From Cycloclasticus sp. (lineage in GTDB: Bacteria; Pseudomonadota; Gammaproteobacteria; Methylococcales; Cycloclasticaceae), in assembly GCA_040743155.1 (NCBI GenBank), contig JBFLJU010000001.1, positions 2,043,144 to 2,107,143 on the forward strand: a stretch of 64,000 nt of DNA, written 5' to 3'. Below, in pieces: positions 25,915 through 36,480 of this stretch; position 1 is the stretch's first letter, and each line of letters starts with the position of its first letter. The notes under the pieces were generated by a model. The model searched no databases, was not told the origin of the DNA, and worked only from the letters and a program-made list of their open reading frames with translations. Made by a program: the position numbers and the translations under genes.

Positions 25915-26943
25915 TTAAAAGCTCAGTGTTTTTTCTTTTAGTTCCGCTATTTTTTGTAACGCTTCGCCAGAATTAATTGTTGCGAGCGCTAGCGTTACGC
26001 CCGACTTAATACTGTCCGACTTACCACAAACATACAACGCGGCTCCTGCATTTAACGCCAACATATCTGCCGCTTTTTTGCCTTCCGCAGTTTGCTGCTG
26101 GCCCAGCGCGTCGTTTATCAAGTCCAACGACTCGGTAGCACTATCAACCGTCAAACCAATTAAGCTCTGACTCGCAATACCCATTTCTTCGGGGGTTATT
26201 TTATACTCATGAACAGTGCCATTCTTTAGCTCGGCAATATGTGTCGGCGTTGCCAGGCTAATTTCATCCAGTCCATCTTGTGCGTGCACAACCAGCACAT
26301 GTTCACTGCCTAAGCGATGTAAAACATTGGCAATCGGCTGGCACAGCGCTTCGTTAAACACACCGATCACTTGCGACTTTACCGCAGCAGGATTGGTCAT
26401 TGGGCCTAGCATATTAAATATAGTCCGCTGTGCTAGCTCTTTACGCGGGCCAATGGCGTGTTTCATGGCGCTATGGTGGGCTGGCGCAAACATAAAACCG
26501 ATCCCCACCTGTTGAATACATTGCGCTACTTGGTCGGGCGTTAAATTCAAATTAACCCCTGCCGCTTCCAACACATCGGCGCTGCCGGTTGAACTGGAAA
26601 CCGAACGATTGCCGTGCTTCGCTACCTGTCCACCGGCCGCTGCAACAATAAAGGCGCTAGCGGTTGAGACATTAAATAAATCCGATCCATCTCCACCGGT
26701 ACCACAGGTATCAACCAAGAAGTTTCCAGCCACCGTCACCTTTGTCGCCAACTCGCGCATCACAATAGCCGCGCCTTCTATCTCATCTAACGACTCACCT
26801 TTCATTCTCAACGCCACCAAAAAACCGCCTATCTGCGCAGGCGTTGCATCGCCCATCATGATCTGACGCATCACGCTGGTCATCTCGTCGGTTGAGAGGT
26901 CTTGCTGGTTAATGGCCACTTCTAGCGCCTGTTTAATATCCAT
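25915..26943 (-). CDS. trpD: Anthranilate phosphoribosyltransferase
   Basis: A 342-residue enzyme transferring phosphoribose from PRPP to anthranilate. The PRPP/Mg site is [18 protein letters not shown], followed by [19 protein letters not shown] and the [20 protein letters not shown] segment. Normal length. It begins 3 bp after trpG. Confidence 0.97.
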   Translation of the reverse strand: MDIKQALEVAINQQDLSTDEMTSVMRQIMMGDATPAQIGGFLVALRMKGESLDEIEGAAIVMRELATKVTVAGNFLVDTCGTGGDGSDLFNVSTASAFIVAAAGGQVAKHGNRSVSSSTGSADVLEAAGVNLNLTPDQVAQCIQQVGIGFMFAPAHHSAMKHAIGPRKELAQRTIFNMLGPMTNPAAVKSQVIGVFNEALCQPIANVLHRLGSEHVLVVHAQDGLDEISLATPTHIAELKNGTVHEYKITPEEMGIASQSLIGLTVDSATESLDLINDALGQQQTAEGKKAADMLALNAGAALYVCGKSDSIKSGVTLALATINSGEALQKIAELKEKTLSF

Positions 26944-26946
26944 TAC

Positions 26947-27540
26947 TTAACCTTTGTTTAGGAAATTTCTTAATAAATCATGGCCGTGTTCCGTCAAAAT
27001 AGATTCCGGATGGAACTGCACGCCCTCGATGTCTAGTTCAACGTGTTTCAGCCCCATAATTTCATCCATCTCGCCATCCGCTGTTTCTGTCCATGCCGTT
27101 ATTTCTAAGCAATCTGGCAACGACGCCTTTTCCACCACCAGTGAGTGGTAGCGCGTTGCTTTAAATGGGTTGCTCAAACCGTTAAAAACCCCGCCATTAT
27201 TATGGTGCATCGCAGACGTTTTACCGTGCATGATTTGCTGCGCATGAACCACTTTACCGCCAAACACTTCACCAATACTTTGGTGCCCTAAGCAGACTCC
27301 TAAAATCGGCAAGGTACCGGCCATGCGTTTAATTAATTCTACTGAAATACCCGCTTGCGTCGGTGTACATGGGCCCGGTGAGATCACCAATTTATCGGCC
27401 TGCATTGCGATAACGTCGTCAACGCTGGCTTGGTCATTTCGCACGACGTGTACATCCGCCCCCAACTCGGCAAAGTATTGCACCAAGTTATAGGTGAACG
27501 AATCGTAGTTGTCGATCATGACTAATTTACACGCCGCCAT
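26947..27540 (-). CDS. trpG: Anthranilate synthase component II (glutamine amidotransferase)
   Basis: A 197-residue class I amidotransferase with [20 protein letters not shown], the nucleophile motif [16 protein letters not shown], and the His-Glu pair in [16 protein letters not shown]. It supplies ammonia to TrpE. The start codon overlaps the trpE stop by 1 bp. As in pseudomonads it might also serve folate synthesis (pabA role); no separate copy is seen here. Confidence 0.96.
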   Translation of the reverse strand: MAACKLVMIDNYDSFTYNLVQYFAELGADVHVVRNDQASVDDVIAMQADKLVISPGPCTPTQAGISVELIKRMAGTLPILGVCLGHQSIGEVFGGKVVHAQQIMHGKTSAMHHNNGGVFNGLSNPFKATRYHSLVVEKASLPDCLEITAWTETADGEMDEIMGLKHVELDIEGVQFHPESILTEHGHDLLRNFLNKG

Positions 27541-29045
27541 TAGCTTTCACCTTCTGTTAAACCGCGCTGCGCCATCGCCACCGCTTTAAAAATTGCACGC
27601 CCTTTGTTCATTGTTTCTGCCCACTCATTCTCTGGTACTGAATCATGCACAATGCCTGCGCCGGCTTGAATATTCAGCTGGCCATCTTTGATCACTGCCG
27701 TGCGGATAGCAATCGCCGTGTCTAAATTACCCGACCATGACAAGTAACCGACCGCACCCGAATAGATACCTCGCTTAACGGGTTCCAATTCATCAATAAT
27801 TTGCATTGCCCTAATTTTTGGTGCGCCGCTGACTGTTCCTGCCGGAAAAGTCGCCTCCAGCACATCAATCGCATCAAGCCCTAATTGCAGCTCACCCGTC
27901 ACATTCGACACAATATGCATCACGTGTGAATAGCGTTCGATGACCATTTTATCGGTTAATTCAACCGTACCCGTTTTTGATACGCGGCCTGCATCATTGC
28001 GCCCCAAATCAATCAACATTAAATGTTCTGCACATTCCTTAGGATCGGCGAGCAGCTCTTTTTCTAATGCTTCGTCTTCTTCGCGCGTGGCACCACGTGG
28101 GCGAGTCCCCGCAATTGGCCGAACCGTTACTTGCTCATCTTCCAGCCGGGTTAAGATTTCGGGGGACGAACCAACAACGTACGTATCGTCTAAATTCAGG
28201 TGATACATATACGGTGACGGGTTTAGGCAGCGTAACGCTCGATACAAGTCAATCGCAGGCTCTGCGTACGGAATAGTCATCCGCTGCGACAACACCACCT
28301 GCATCACGTCACCCTCAACGATATACTCTTTCACTGTCTTCACTGCGTCTTGAAAGCCTTGCTGAGTAAAGCCTGAAATAAAATCTGCCTCATCCACCGC
28401 CACGGTCTGGCTTTGGCCAAAAGAGGACTGTATCTGAGCGGTATTTAGCTGACTCACCAACTCGTCCAAACGGCACATGCCCTTTGCGTAAGCATCCTCT
28501 TGTTCTGGATCAACGTGAGTGACGATCATTAATTGGTTGTTGACGTTATCAAAGACTAAAACCTCTTCTGAAATCATCAATAAAATATCGGGCGAGCCGA
28601 TAGGGTCTTCTTTTTTATTCTGCTGGCTTTGTTCTGCTACTTTCGGCTCGATATAATGAATCGTTTCGTAGCCAAAATAACCAACCAAGCCGCCACTAAA
28701 ACGCGGCAGGCCTTCAACCTCAGGCGTGTTGAAGGTTGACGCATATTCGCGCACCCAATCTAACGGTGTATCGCTGCTTATTGTCTGCGTTGTTTTGCCA
28801 TTCGATTGCAGGCTAATCACCTTGCCGCTGATGCTGATAAGGTCTTTACATGGCAGGCCAATAATCGAGTAGCGACCCCAGTTTTCACCACCTTGCACGG
28901 ATTCAAAAAGGTAACTATAGGGCCCATTTGCCAATTTCATGTAGGCGCTCAATGGGGTTTCTAAGTCAGCCAAGATTGTTTTCATCAGGGGTATTTTGTT
29001 ATAGCCCTGGTCTGCGTATTGTTTGAATTTTTCGGGTGTCATCAC
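27540..29045 (-). CDS. trpE: Anthranilate synthase component I
   Basis: A 501-residue chorismate-utilising enzyme. The N-terminal feedback region carries the LESS-like segment [17 protein letters not shown] (Trp binding). The catalytic half has [54 protein letters not shown] and [10 protein letters not shown]. It converts chorismate to anthranilate with TrpG. The first two codons are both Met. Confidence 0.97.
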   Translation of the reverse strand: MMTPEKFKQYADQGYNKIPLMKTILADLETPLSAYMKLANGPYSYLFESVQGGENWGRYSIIGLPCKDLISISGKVISLQSNGKTTQTISSDTPLDWVREYASTFNTPEVEGLPRFSGGLVGYFGYETIHYIEPKVAEQSQQNKKEDPIGSPDILLMISEEVLVFDNVNNQLMIVTHVDPEQEDAYAKGMCRLDELVSQLNTAQIQSSFGQSQTVAVDEADFISGFTQQGFQDAVKTVKEYIVEGDVMQVVLSQRMTIPYAEPAIDLYRALRCLNPSPYMYHLNLDDTYVVGSSPEILTRLEDEQVTVRPIAGTRPRGATREEDEALEKELLADPKECAEHLMLIDLGRNDAGRVSKTGTVELTDKMVIERYSHVMHIVSNVTGELQLGLDAIDVLEATFPAGTVSGAPKIRAMQIIDELEPVKRGIYSGAVGYLSWSGNLDTAIAIRTAVIKDGQLNIQAGAGIVHDSVPENEWAETMNKGRAIFKAVAMAQRGLTEGES

Positions 29046-29087
29046 ACTGTCTCTTAATTACTTCATCAATGGGTTTAGCTTTTACGA

Positions 29088-29123
29088 TTAAAACTGCCAG
29101 CCGAACCGCCATCGTTGTTTCAT
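29088..29123 (-). other. Possible trp leader peptide (two Trp codons)
   Basis: In the 111-bp gap between gph and trpE an 11-codon frame reads MKQRWRFGWQF and stops 43 bp before trpE. Two tryptophans in eleven codons upstream of trpE suggest a leader peptide. No good Shine-Dalgarno and no clear terminator/antiterminator hairpins are seen in the short remaining leader, so transcription attenuation of the classical kind is not supported. Confidence 0.3.
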
Positions 29124-29156
29124 TAATATTACATCGCCCATGTTAAACATCACCCG

Positions 29157-29849
29157 TTACGCTGCTTTTTCAAGCAACTGATTTATTTCTGAAAAGTGGC
29201 TAATCACAACGTCCGCGCCTAATGTATGCACATCATCCTCACCGTGATAACCGTAATCCACGCAGATGGAATAAAATCCCGCCGCTTGGGCCGCTGCAAT
29301 ATCATTTACCGAGTCACCCACCATAATGGACTGCTCTGCCGACACATTAAAAGATTTTGCTGTTTCTAACAACGGCATAGGGTGCGGCTTGCATTGTTCA
29401 AAGGTGTCACCACAAACCACTTTATCAAACAGTTCAGCAAGCCCCATTTGTTGGAGTAACGGCAAGGTGAACTGTGCCGGTTTATTGGTAATGCACACCA
29501 AGGGAATGCCCGACTCTTTTAAAGCGCACAGAGTTGCCTCAACACCGTCATAAAGCACACTTTCGCAGTTCAGGTTCGCCGCATAATGTTGCAAAAAGAT
29601 AGGGTATGCCTTATCAAGCAGGTCAGCTGGCACATCGCCTTTCATATCACCCGACAGAGCTCGTTTCACTAAAACACGCGCACCATTTCCAATCCAACCG
29701 CGCACCTGCTCTTGCTGCTGGCTGGGCAGGCTTAATTCTGCCAAGGTTAGCTGCACTGCTTTAGCGATATCGGGCACGCTATCGAGCAAGGTGCCGTCTA
29801 AATCAAACGCGATTAGTTTGGCCTGGCAATTGTTGCGCAGTGAGTTCAA
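29157..29849 (-). CDS. gph: Phosphoglycolate phosphatase (HAD family)
   Basis: A 230-residue HAD-superfamily phosphatase with motif [17 protein letters not shown], motif II VCITNKP, and motif [13 protein letters not shown] and [16 protein letters not shown]. It removes phosphate from 2-phosphoglycolate, a by-product of DNA repair or oxygenase chemistry. It overlaps rpe by 4 bp, the usual rpe-gph-trpE order of gammaproteobacteria. With the glcF pseudogene at 15575-16627, the fate of the glycolate it makes is an open question. Confidence 0.94.
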   Translation of the reverse strand: MNSLRNNCQAKLIAFDLDGTLLDSVPDIAKAVQLTLAELSLPSQQQEQVRGWIGNGARVLVKRALSGDMKGDVPADLLDKAYPIFLQHYAANLNCESVLYDGVEATLCALKESGIPLVCITNKPAQFTLPLLQQMGLAELFDKVVCGDTFEQCKPHPMPLLETAKSFNVSAEQSIMVGDSVNDIAAAQAAGFYSICVDYGYHGEDDVHTLGADVVISHFSEINQLLEKAA

Positions 29850-30520
29850 CCAAGCGCCTTCGCAATTTGCTCACGCATATCTGAGATGGTTTTTGCATAA
29901 TCATCGGTATTAAAAATAGCCGAGCCTGCAACAAACATATCAGCACCCGCTGCGGCAATCTCACCGATATTATCGATTTTCACACCGCCATCCACTTCTA
30001 AGCGAACGTCAAACCCACTTGCATCAATGCGTTGTCGCACTTGACGCAATTTATCCATCGTCGCTGGAATAAAACTTTGCCCACCAAAACCGGGGTTCAC
30101 CGACATTAATAAAATCACATCGAGCTTATCCATCACGTGATCTAAATAGTGTAACGGTGTCGCTGGGTTAAACACTAAACCTGCATGACAGCCGAGCTCC
30201 TTAATCAACCCTAAACTGCGATCAATATGTTCCGATGCTTCAGGGTGAAAGGTAATAAAGCTGGCGCCCGCTTTTGCAAAATCAGGAATAATTCGGTCCA
30301 CCGGTTTCACCATCAAATGGACGTCAATCGGTGCGGTCACACCGTGGTTGCGTAGCGCTTCGCACACCAATGGGCCGATCGTTAAATTTGGCACGTAATG
30401 GTTATCCATCACATCGAAATGCACGACGTCCGCACCTGCGGCTAAGACATTATCGACCTCTTCGCCTAAACGAGCAAAATCCGCTGATAAAATGGAGGGG
30501 GCAATTAAAGGTGTTTTCAT
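29846..30520 (-). CDS. rpe: Ribulose-phosphate 3-epimerase
   Basis: A 224-residue TIM-barrel epimerase of the pentose phosphate pathway: [50 protein letters not shown] and [11 protein letters not shown] carry the metal-binding His/Asp and phosphate site. First gene of the leftward rpe-gph-trp cluster. Confidence 0.97.
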   Translation of the reverse strand: MKTPLIAPSILSADFARLGEEVDNVLAAGADVVHFDVMDNHYVPNLTIGPLVCEALRNHGVTAPIDVHLMVKPVDRIIPDFAKAGASFITFHPEASEHIDRSLGLIKELGCHAGLVFNPATPLHYLDHVMDKLDVILLMSVNPGFGGQSFIPATMDKLRQVRQRIDASGFDVRLEVDGGVKIDNIGEIAAAGADMFVAGSAIFNTDDYAKTISDMREQIAKALG

Positions 30521-30610
30521 CTATTTGGCAACCATTCGCTAAAAAAAGAAGGTTACCCGAAATTGTGATTTATTTCACCTGAATTACCTCTTAGCACCTT
30601 ATATAGTCGC

Positions 30611-30838
30611 TTATCTCAACCTTTTGATCGATAAAAACTTTTTCTTAGCGGTAATTTCCATTTCGAACACACCATTAACCCCGGCGCGCGTTAAAAACCC
30701 TCTTACTTTTTCGGCAGAAAATTCCACTCGCCGGCCATCGACTGCCACGGTAGAAATTGTTTTCGCATGACCTTTATAAACAGACAAATACGCGTCTGCT
30801 GAAATAGCCAGTTTAAAGATAAGTCGTTGATTCCCCAT
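30611..30838 (-). CDS. DUF2835-family small protein
   Basis: A 75-residue protein matching DUF2835: FKLAISADAYLSVYKGHAKT, then VDGRRVEFSAEKVRGFLT, and a basic C-terminus ending FLSIKRLR. Members are common in gammaproteobacteria and have no known function. It is a single gene between rpe and a divergently transcribed hydrolase. Confidence 0.8.
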   Translation of the reverse strand: MGNQRLIFKLAISADAYLSVYKGHAKTISTVAVDGRRVEFSAEKVRGFLTRAGVNGVFEMEITAKKKFLSIKRLR

Positions 30839-30993
30839 CGGCTGATTTTACCTGTAAAGATAATCATTGTCATAACCTCTGACGTTTCAGGTGAACTCAA
30901 TTTAATCACTCAAAAGCACCCGCTATGCTGGCTTTTTTGCGCCCTGTGATGCACCATAAACACTTTGTTTAACCAGCGCCATATCGCCCACAG

Positions 30994-31794
30994 ATGCCTA
31001 AAAAGTTATTATCTTTTCTAGCTTTTAGTTTTTGCCTACTTGTTAGCGGCAACGCCTTGTCATCTGAGTTGGAACGTGAAAAACGTATCGCTGAAAGCGT
31101 TAAAGAAAGCATCATTATTGGCGATGTAGTGAATTTAAGAGCGGGCAGCGTTGAGTTTATCGGCTTAATTAATAACGAAGAACCTGAAAACCTACATGGC
31201 AGCGTCATCATTTTGCACGGCATGGGTTCAAACCCCAACGCACCACAAATCGTTCAGCCGCTTCGTAGCCAATTAGCCGAACTCGGCTGGGTTACCGCGT
31301 CAATTCAGTTGCCTATTGCCGCACAAGGGGCTTCCATAAGCGACAACCTAGCACTAATAAAGGAAAGCGGCCCGAGGATTCAATCCACCTTAAACTACAT
31401 GCATGAGAACTTTCAGAATAAACCTTGCGTGCTCGTCGCCCATAGTCTGGGCGCTGTTATGGCCACTCATTTTCTAGCGAGCCAAGAAAAACTCGCTTGC
31501 GATGCCCTCGTGTTAATTGGCTTACCTACATTGGCCTCTGAGCTGCCTGAAGCACAATCAAGTGAACAGTTGAAAAAAATAACCATCCCGACTCTCGATA
31601 TTTATGGCAGCCAAGATTTGGATAATGTGATAAAAACTGCGTCAGTACGGAGATTAGCGCTGATGAAAAACAATCCGCTTAACCGTCAGGTTGAAATATC
31701 AGGTGCTGACCATGCTTTTAATGGTTTAAACGAAACCCTCGCACGCTCAATTCATAGCTGGCTGACGCATACGTTTAAACAACCCTCTCAATAA
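30994..31794 (+). CDS. DUF3530-like alpha/beta hydrolase, exported
   Basis: A 266-residue protein with an N-terminal signal peptide (KKLLSFLAFSFCLLVSGNALS, cleavage probably near 22) and an alpha/beta-hydrolase core: VIILHGMGSNPNAP (oxyanion region), the nucleophile elbow VAHSLGAVMATH, and GADHAFNG with the catalytic histidine near the C-terminus. DUF3530 proteins have this layout. Substrate unknown; periplasmic esterase is the simplest reading. Confidence 0.8.
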   Translation: MPKKLLSFLAFSFCLLVSGNALSSELEREKRIAESVKESIIIGDVVNLRAGSVEFIGLINNEEPENLHGSVIILHGMGSNPNAPQIVQPLRSQLAELGWVTASIQLPIAAQGASISDNLALIKESGPRIQSTLNYMHENFQNKPCVLVAHSLGAVMATHFLASQEKLACDALVLIGLPTLASELPEAQSSEQLKKITIPTLDIYGSQDLDNVIKTASVRRLALMKNNPLNRQVEISGADHAFNGLNETLARSIHSWLTHTFKQPSQ

Positions 31795-31810
31795 TTAAAA
31801 AAGGAAACCT

Positions 31811-32275
31811 ATGATCCCTCTAGCCATCAGTTTGCACGTTCTATCCGCCGTTATTTGGGTGGGCGGAATGTTTTTCGCCTACTTAGTGTTACGCCCCATT
31901 GCCGCCGTGCAATTCGAAGCTCCTCAGCGACTCACTCTGTGGTCCAACGTTTTTTCTAAATTTTTCCCTTGGGTTTGGGCTTGTGCCGTGCTGCTCCTTG
32001 GTACTGGCTTTTGGCTTATTTCCAATAAGTTTGGTGGCATGAAAAATGTGGCCGTGCACATTCATATCATGATGAGCATGGGTATCATCATGACGCTGAT
32101 ATTTTTACATATCTTTTTTGCACCTTCACGTAAATTAACCCGAGCCGTAACCGAACATAACTGGCAAGAGGCTGGCAAAAACCTAGCCCAAATTCGCCTA
32201 TTAATAGGTGTTAACCTCATCATCGGGATAAGCGTCGTGGTCGTTGCAACAGCCGGCCGTTACTTATTTACCTAA
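31811..32275 (+). CDS. CopD-domain membrane protein
   Basis: A 154-residue protein with four hydrophobic helices. It starts with SLHVLSAVIWVGGMFFAYLV, the typical N-terminus of CopD-type proteins, and has conserved histidines in VHIHIMMSMG and FLHIFFAP. Copper or heme binding is possible. It lies 16 bp after the hydrolase stop, behind an AAAAGGAAAC ribosome binding site, and likely shares its transcript. Confidence 0.82.
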   Translation: MIPLAISLHVLSAVIWVGGMFFAYLVLRPIAAVQFEAPQRLTLWSNVFSKFFPWVWACAVLLLGTGFWLISNKFGGMKNVAVHIHIMMSMGIIMTLIFLHIFFAPSRKLTRAVTEHNWQEAGKNLAQIRLLIGVNLIIGISVVVVATAGRYLFT

Positions 32276-32301
32276 CCAACACCTAATTTATTTAAACAAC
32301 C

Positions 32302-33039
32302 ATGAACCCTGAACAAACGTCGTCTACTGTGAACAAAAGCTTAGTAACTAACCTCGTCGCTATCGGCATTATTATCGCTAGTTTTTTTGCTCCGCTATAC
32401 GCCATAAACATCAAAGCGATTGGTGTTTTCGCCTTGTCTGGCGCTATAACAAATTGGATTGCTATTCATATGCTATTCGAACGGGTGCCATTTTTATATG
32501 GTTCAGGCGTTATCCCTGCTCATTTTGAAGAATTTAAACGCGGCATCCAAGACCTCATCATGCGGCAGTTTTTCACCCAAGAAAACATTGAACGTTTTTT
32601 GCAACGTGAAGAAGATTCGGCACAAAAATTATTCAATGTAGACCCTCTGCTAGACCGGCTTGATTACGACAAACTATTCCAAGGCTTGGTCGATGCCATT
32701 GCTGAGTCTTCATTTGGCAGCATGCTGGCTATGGTCGGTGGAGTGGCTGCGCTGGAACCGCTGAAAGACCCTGTTTGTAAAAAAATTCGCTTAACCCTAA
32801 CCGAAATGACCGAAAGCCCAGCCTTCATTGAGGCTATTCATGAGGGCATTAACGCCCAACAAATCAGCGGTGACTTAATCAAGGACATTGAAGCTATTGT
32901 TGAGAAAAGGCTCGATGAATTGACCCCTGATATGGTCAAGGACATTATTCAACGAATGATTAAACAGCACTTGGGTTGGCTTGTTGTTTGGGGTGGTGTT
33001 TTTGGTGGCCTCATTGGTCTTGGATTTAGCCTTATTTAA
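32302..33039 (+). CDS. DUF445-family membrane protein
   Basis: A 245-residue protein of the DUF445 group: an N-terminal hydrophobic hairpin with ALSGAITNWIAIHMLFER and PFLYGSGVIPAHFEEFKRGIQ, a helical soluble middle part, and a C-terminal hydrophobic anchor (LGWLVVWGGVFGGLIGLGFS). Function unknown. It sits 26 bp after the CopD-like gene in the same direction. Confidence 0.85.
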   Translation: MNPEQTSSTVNKSLVTNLVAIGIIIASFFAPLYAINIKAIGVFALSGAITNWIAIHMLFERVPFLYGSGVIPAHFEEFKRGIQDLIMRQFFTQENIERFLQREEDSAQKLFNVDPLLDRLDYDKLFQGLVDAIAESSFGSMLAMVGGVAALEPLKDPVCKKIRLTLTEMTESPAFIEAIHEGINAQQISGDLIKDIEAIVEKRLDELTPDMVKDIIQRMIKQHLGWLVVWGGVFGGLIGLGFSLI

Positions 33040-33072
33040 CATGTTTGTTCATTGCGGCCAGCTGATACTCGC

Positions 33073-34032
33073 ATGACTAACATATGGCCTGCTGAACTCG
33101 AACAACTCACGCCTAGCGAGCTGGATGAGCTTTACGCGAAAACTATTACGCCCTTTGAGCACCGCCTCGAAGAGCTGGCTATTAACAAACAGCTATCCAC
33201 GTATTTAACACCTTTTTACATACCCTTCGCTGCTTGGTTACATCAAAAAGCGCTTAATACCAGCACCACTCTTGTGGTTGGCATTAACGGCGCTCAGGGC
33301 AGCGGAAAGTCAACGATGTCGCAATTAGTTGCGGATGTTTTGCAACATGGCTTTGGGCTGCGGACGGTCATTATCTCTATCGACGATATCTACAAAACAC
33401 GACAGCAACGTAAACAAATGGCTGAATCCATCCACCCTTTGTTCAACACACGTGGCGCGCCTGGAACTCACGATACAGCGATGGGGATTGAGCTTATTCA
33501 ACAAATAAAGGCGTTAAAGCAAGAAGAAACTCTATCCTACCCTCGCTTCGATAAAGGCAATGATGATCGACAAGCACAATCAACTTGGCCTCAATGTCGC
33601 GGCCCCATCGATATTCTAATTTTTGAAGGTTGGTGCGTGGGCGCGCAAGCGCAAGCCGACCAAGCATTAACGCAAAGCGTTAATTTGCTGGAGTTAACTG
33701 AAGATAAAAACCTGACTTGGCGACGGTCTGTTAACAAGCACCTGCAAACCGACTACAAGCTCTTGTTTAACTTATTAGACTGCTTGATCTTTTTACAAAT
33801 ACCCAGTTTTGATTGCGTCTTAAAATGGCGTGGCCTGCAAGAGCAAAAGCTCGTCAACAAGCAGCAACATGAGCAACACTTAATGACATCGCAAGCCTCC
33901 CTCGAACGCTTCATCGCCCACTACGAACGGCTGACGCTACAGCAACTTGACGACATGCCGAGTATCGCCGATTTAATTATTCAATTGGGTGCTGATCATC
34001 AAATAGAAAAAGCATCAGTCCGCAACCCTTAA
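33073..34032 (+). CDS. D-glycerate 3-kinase (GLYK type)
   Basis: A P-loop kinase of about 319 residues: VVGINGAQGSGKSTMSQLVA (Walker A), ISIDDIYKTRQQRKQM, NTRGAPGTHDT, PRFDKGNDDR, and FEGWCVGAQ. These match the plant/cyanobacterial-type glycerate kinase (GLYK) rather than GlxK or GckA. It makes 3-phosphoglycerate from glycerate in glycolate or serine-cycle metabolism. The frame extends upstream to a TTG at 33052; I prefer ATG 33073 (MTNIWPAELEQL). It overlaps the convergent motB-like gene by 18 bp. Confidence 0.85.
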   Translation: MTNIWPAELEQLTPSELDELYAKTITPFEHRLEELAINKQLSTYLTPFYIPFAAWLHQKALNTSTTLVVGINGAQGSGKSTMSQLVADVLQHGFGLRTVIISIDDIYKTRQQRKQMAESIHPLFNTRGAPGTHDTAMGIELIQQIKALKQEETLSYPRFDKGNDDRQAQSTWPQCRGPIDILIFEGWCVGAQAQADQALTQSVNLLELTEDKNLTWRRSVNKHLQTDYKLLFNLLDCLIFLQIPSFDCVLKWRGLQEQKLVNKQQHEQHLMTSQASLERFIAHYERLTLQQLDDMPSIADLIIQLGADHQIEKASVRNP

Positions 34033-34653
34033 CACCAACGCCACGCGCCTATTTTTACTTCGCCCCTCCGCATCGTCATTACTAGCGATCGGACGTGTTT
34101 GTGCATAGCCAATGGCGCTCAAACGCTGTGGCGAAATGCCGCGACCAATCAGATAACGCGTAACGCTAGTGGCCCTAGCCGATGATAATTCCCAATTAGA
34201 CAAGTACCGTGGTGTCGAGATCGACTGATTATCGGTATGACCTTCCACCAGAATATGCCAAGGGCGCTGTTGTAACATCACTGCAATTTCATCCAGCACC
34301 TGCTCGCCTGATCGGCTTAAGGTTGCATCGGCAGGAAAGAACAAAATACTATCGCTCATCGCTAATTTGATGGTGTTTTGCTCTTCTACCACGCTAACGC
34401 GGTCCTGTAAGTGACTCAGGTAGATCTGATCTAAAAAGGCTTTATTGTCCGGCTTGCTCTCGATATGCACCGCATGTAACTCTTGCTCTGTCACTTGCTT
34501 AATTTGCTGTTGCTGATAGCTCAGCAATAAAACAAATAGCGTCACCATGAGCAACAAAAGGTCGATATAACTCACTGCCCATGACTCGTTATCTTCCTCG
34601 TGCGGTAAGCTATCATCGTGCAAGCTGACACTTGACCGACGCTCAATCGACAT
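34015..34653 (-). CDS. MotB-like stator/OmpA-domain protein
   Basis: A 212-residue protein. A single transmembrane helix has the proton-accepting Asp31 in SWAVSYIDLLLLMVTLFVL, as in MotB/PomB. The periplasmic OmpA-like peptidoglycan domain contains ILVEGHTDNQSIS, NWELSSARATSVTRYLI and GRSKNRRVALVL. With the MotA-like partner it forms an ion-driven stator. No flagellar genes are nearby, so it could serve flagella elsewhere, gliding or an unrelated energised process. It overlaps the motA-like gene by 11 bp. Confidence 0.85.
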   Translation of the reverse strand: MSIERRSSVSLHDDSLPHEEDNESWAVSYIDLLLLMVTLFVLLLSYQQQQIKQVTEQELHAVHIESKPDNKAFLDQIYLSHLQDRVSVVEEQNTIKLAMSDSILFFPADATLSRSGEQVLDEIAVMLQQRPWHILVEGHTDNQSISTPRYLSNWELSSARATSVTRYLIGRGISPQRLSAIGYAQTRPIASNDDAEGRSKNRRVALVLRVAD

Positions 34654-35485
34654 GGGATGCAGCTAAAGGTAATAATTTAGAAAGCCTACTTTTGCTAACT
34701 TTTTTCGGCACTGAACTTTGATCAACAGGAATACCATGTGCTTCCAACATATCCCGAATAACCAACGGATGCGTCTTCTCGTACATCATCGCCAAGCCTT
34801 CTAACAGCACATTAAGGTGTGCCGCGTGCTCGGCCGTTCTTTTTTCCAGTTTAATCGCTAACGGCTTACACATTAAATTTGCCACAACAAGGCCGTACAA
34901 CGTTGTCAGTAATGCAAAGCCCATCGTCACGCCCACTTCATCCAAACCCACATCGCCTAAGCCATATAGCATATGAATCATGCCCAGTAATGTTCCAAGC
35001 ATGCCAAAGGCCGGCGCGTAACTGGACATCAAACGCAGAATTTGGGCTTTTTCTTGATTGACCACTAACAGGCGAGCCCGTTCTTTACGCAAGATGTTAT
35101 TCACATCATCTAAGGAACAACGGTCAAGAATAAGTTGAACGCCCTTTCGTAATAAAGGTTGCTGCGCCAGTTGAATTTCTTGCTCAAGCACCCGCACTTT
35201 TGACGAACGATAGAGGTGGGCGCAACGAAGTAATTGCTTGAATTCTGCACGGCCGTGAAAATCCACACCCTGCCCCTTCAGAATATCGGGCAGCTCACGC
35301 AATAACTGTAATACTTTGTGCTGTGGCTTACTCAACATGACCGCGCACAAGGTTCCGCCTAACACCACCATCAAGCCTGGGATATTAATCAACGCAAGCA
35401 AGTGACTTGGTGAAATTAACACCACCACCGAACCCAACAACATCAATAACGTTAGATTAAAAACCGTTAAGAAGCGCATTACCAA
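34643..35485 (-). CDS. MotA-like stator protein
   Basis: A 280-residue protein with four hydrophobic helices. SSYAPAFGMLGTLLGMIHML and VGVTMGFALLTTLYGLVVANLMCKP match TM3 and TM4 of MotA/PomA, and the cytoplasmic loop has the charged KERARLLVV region. Ion-driven stator component with the next gene. A second Met (MRFLTVFN) at 35479 is an alternative start. No flagellar genes flank it. Confidence 0.85.
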   Translation of the reverse strand: MVMRFLTVFNLTLLMLLGSVVVLISPSHLLALINIPGLMVVLGGTLCAVMLSKPQHKVLQLLRELPDILKGQGVDFHGRAEFKQLLRCAHLYRSSKVRVLEQEIQLAQQPLLRKGVQLILDRCSLDDVNNILRKERARLLVVNQEKAQILRLMSSYAPAFGMLGTLLGMIHMLYGLGDVGLDEVGVTMGFALLTTLYGLVVANLMCKPLAIKLEKRTAEHAAHLNVLLEGLAMMYEKTHPLVIRDMLEAHGIPVDQSSVPKKVSKSRLSKLLPLAASHVD

Positions 35486-35756
35486 CCACCTTTATCTATT
35501 AACAATAATAGACTTAAAGCAATTGATATGCCGAAAATCACTTGTTCATTAGAAACAAGAACTTATAAAAAATATTTCCTAAGGTGTCGCTCAAAATTTC
35601 CGCTTTAACCCCGCTAACGGCAATCTTCTGCCTAGGCTAAATAATAAGGGAACTGATGCGATAGCTAAGCTCCCAGTCTAATAAACGACGTGTTCACGCA
35701 ACACGCTTCAAAATGAATACAACACTACGCAATATACATGCTGGGTAAGTTATAAG

Positions 35757-36239
35757 TTAGTCGCGAAAGTTTTTAAACTGTAAGGGAATACCTAGGCCTT
35801 CTGCTTTCAACATAGCCATCACTGCCTGTAAGTCATCTCGTTTTTTACCGGTAACGCGAACTTGCTCTTTTTGAATTTGCGCCTGAACCTTCAGCTTTTT
35901 TTCTTTTATCACCTTGGTGATTTTTTTAGCGGATTCGCTATCGAGGCCTTCTTTAATGACCACTTTTTGCCGAACCTTTAAGCCAGACTCTTCAGCTTGT
36001 TGAACATCCATACAATCAACATCGACCCCACGGCGAGACAATTTAATGCGGAAAATATCAAGCATTTGCCCTACCTGAAATTTAGATTCACCCGTTAACG
36101 TCACATCGTGCTGCGCCAATTCAAAATTGGCATCAGTTCCTTTAAAGTCAAACCGCGTACCAACTTCTTTATTTGCCTGATCAACCGCATTGGTTAATTC
36201 GTGCATATCAACTTCTGAAACCACATCAAACGATGGCAT
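35757..36239 (-). CDS. yajQ: YajQ family nucleotide-binding protein
   Basis: A 160-residue protein of the UPF0234 group: [54 protein letters not shown] and [11 protein letters not shown] are nearly invariant. Homologues bind c-di-GMP in Xanthomonas and other nucleotides elsewhere. It is a single gene with an AT-rich upstream region. Given LapD and a Clp-like regulator in the same window, a c-di-GMP role is plausible but not shown. Confidence 0.94.
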   Translation of the reverse strand: MPSFDVVSEVDMHELTNAVDQANKEVGTRFDFKGTDANFELAQHDVTLTGESKFQVGQMLDIFRIKLSRRGVDVDCMDVQQAEESGLKVRQKVVIKEGLDSESAKKITKVIKEKKLKVQAQIQKEQVRVTGKKRDDLQAVMAMLKAEGLGIPLQFKNFRD

Positions 36240-36480
36240 AACGCCTCCTAATTATTTGTAAAATAAACTTATTTTATCGAGCTATGTAAAAAAACAAAGC
36301 CTCCCCTTCAGCCTAAAGCATAAAAACCTCAAGGGAGTAAACCTTAAGTTAAAGCTCGCCCATCACGCCGATACAGTCGCCGTAAACCACAGGGTTTTTG
36401 AGTTGCCCTTGCTGGGCATGTCCCTGCTCAGCACCGACAGATGACCAAGCTACTGCCTGCCAAGCCCACTTAAATAACGG

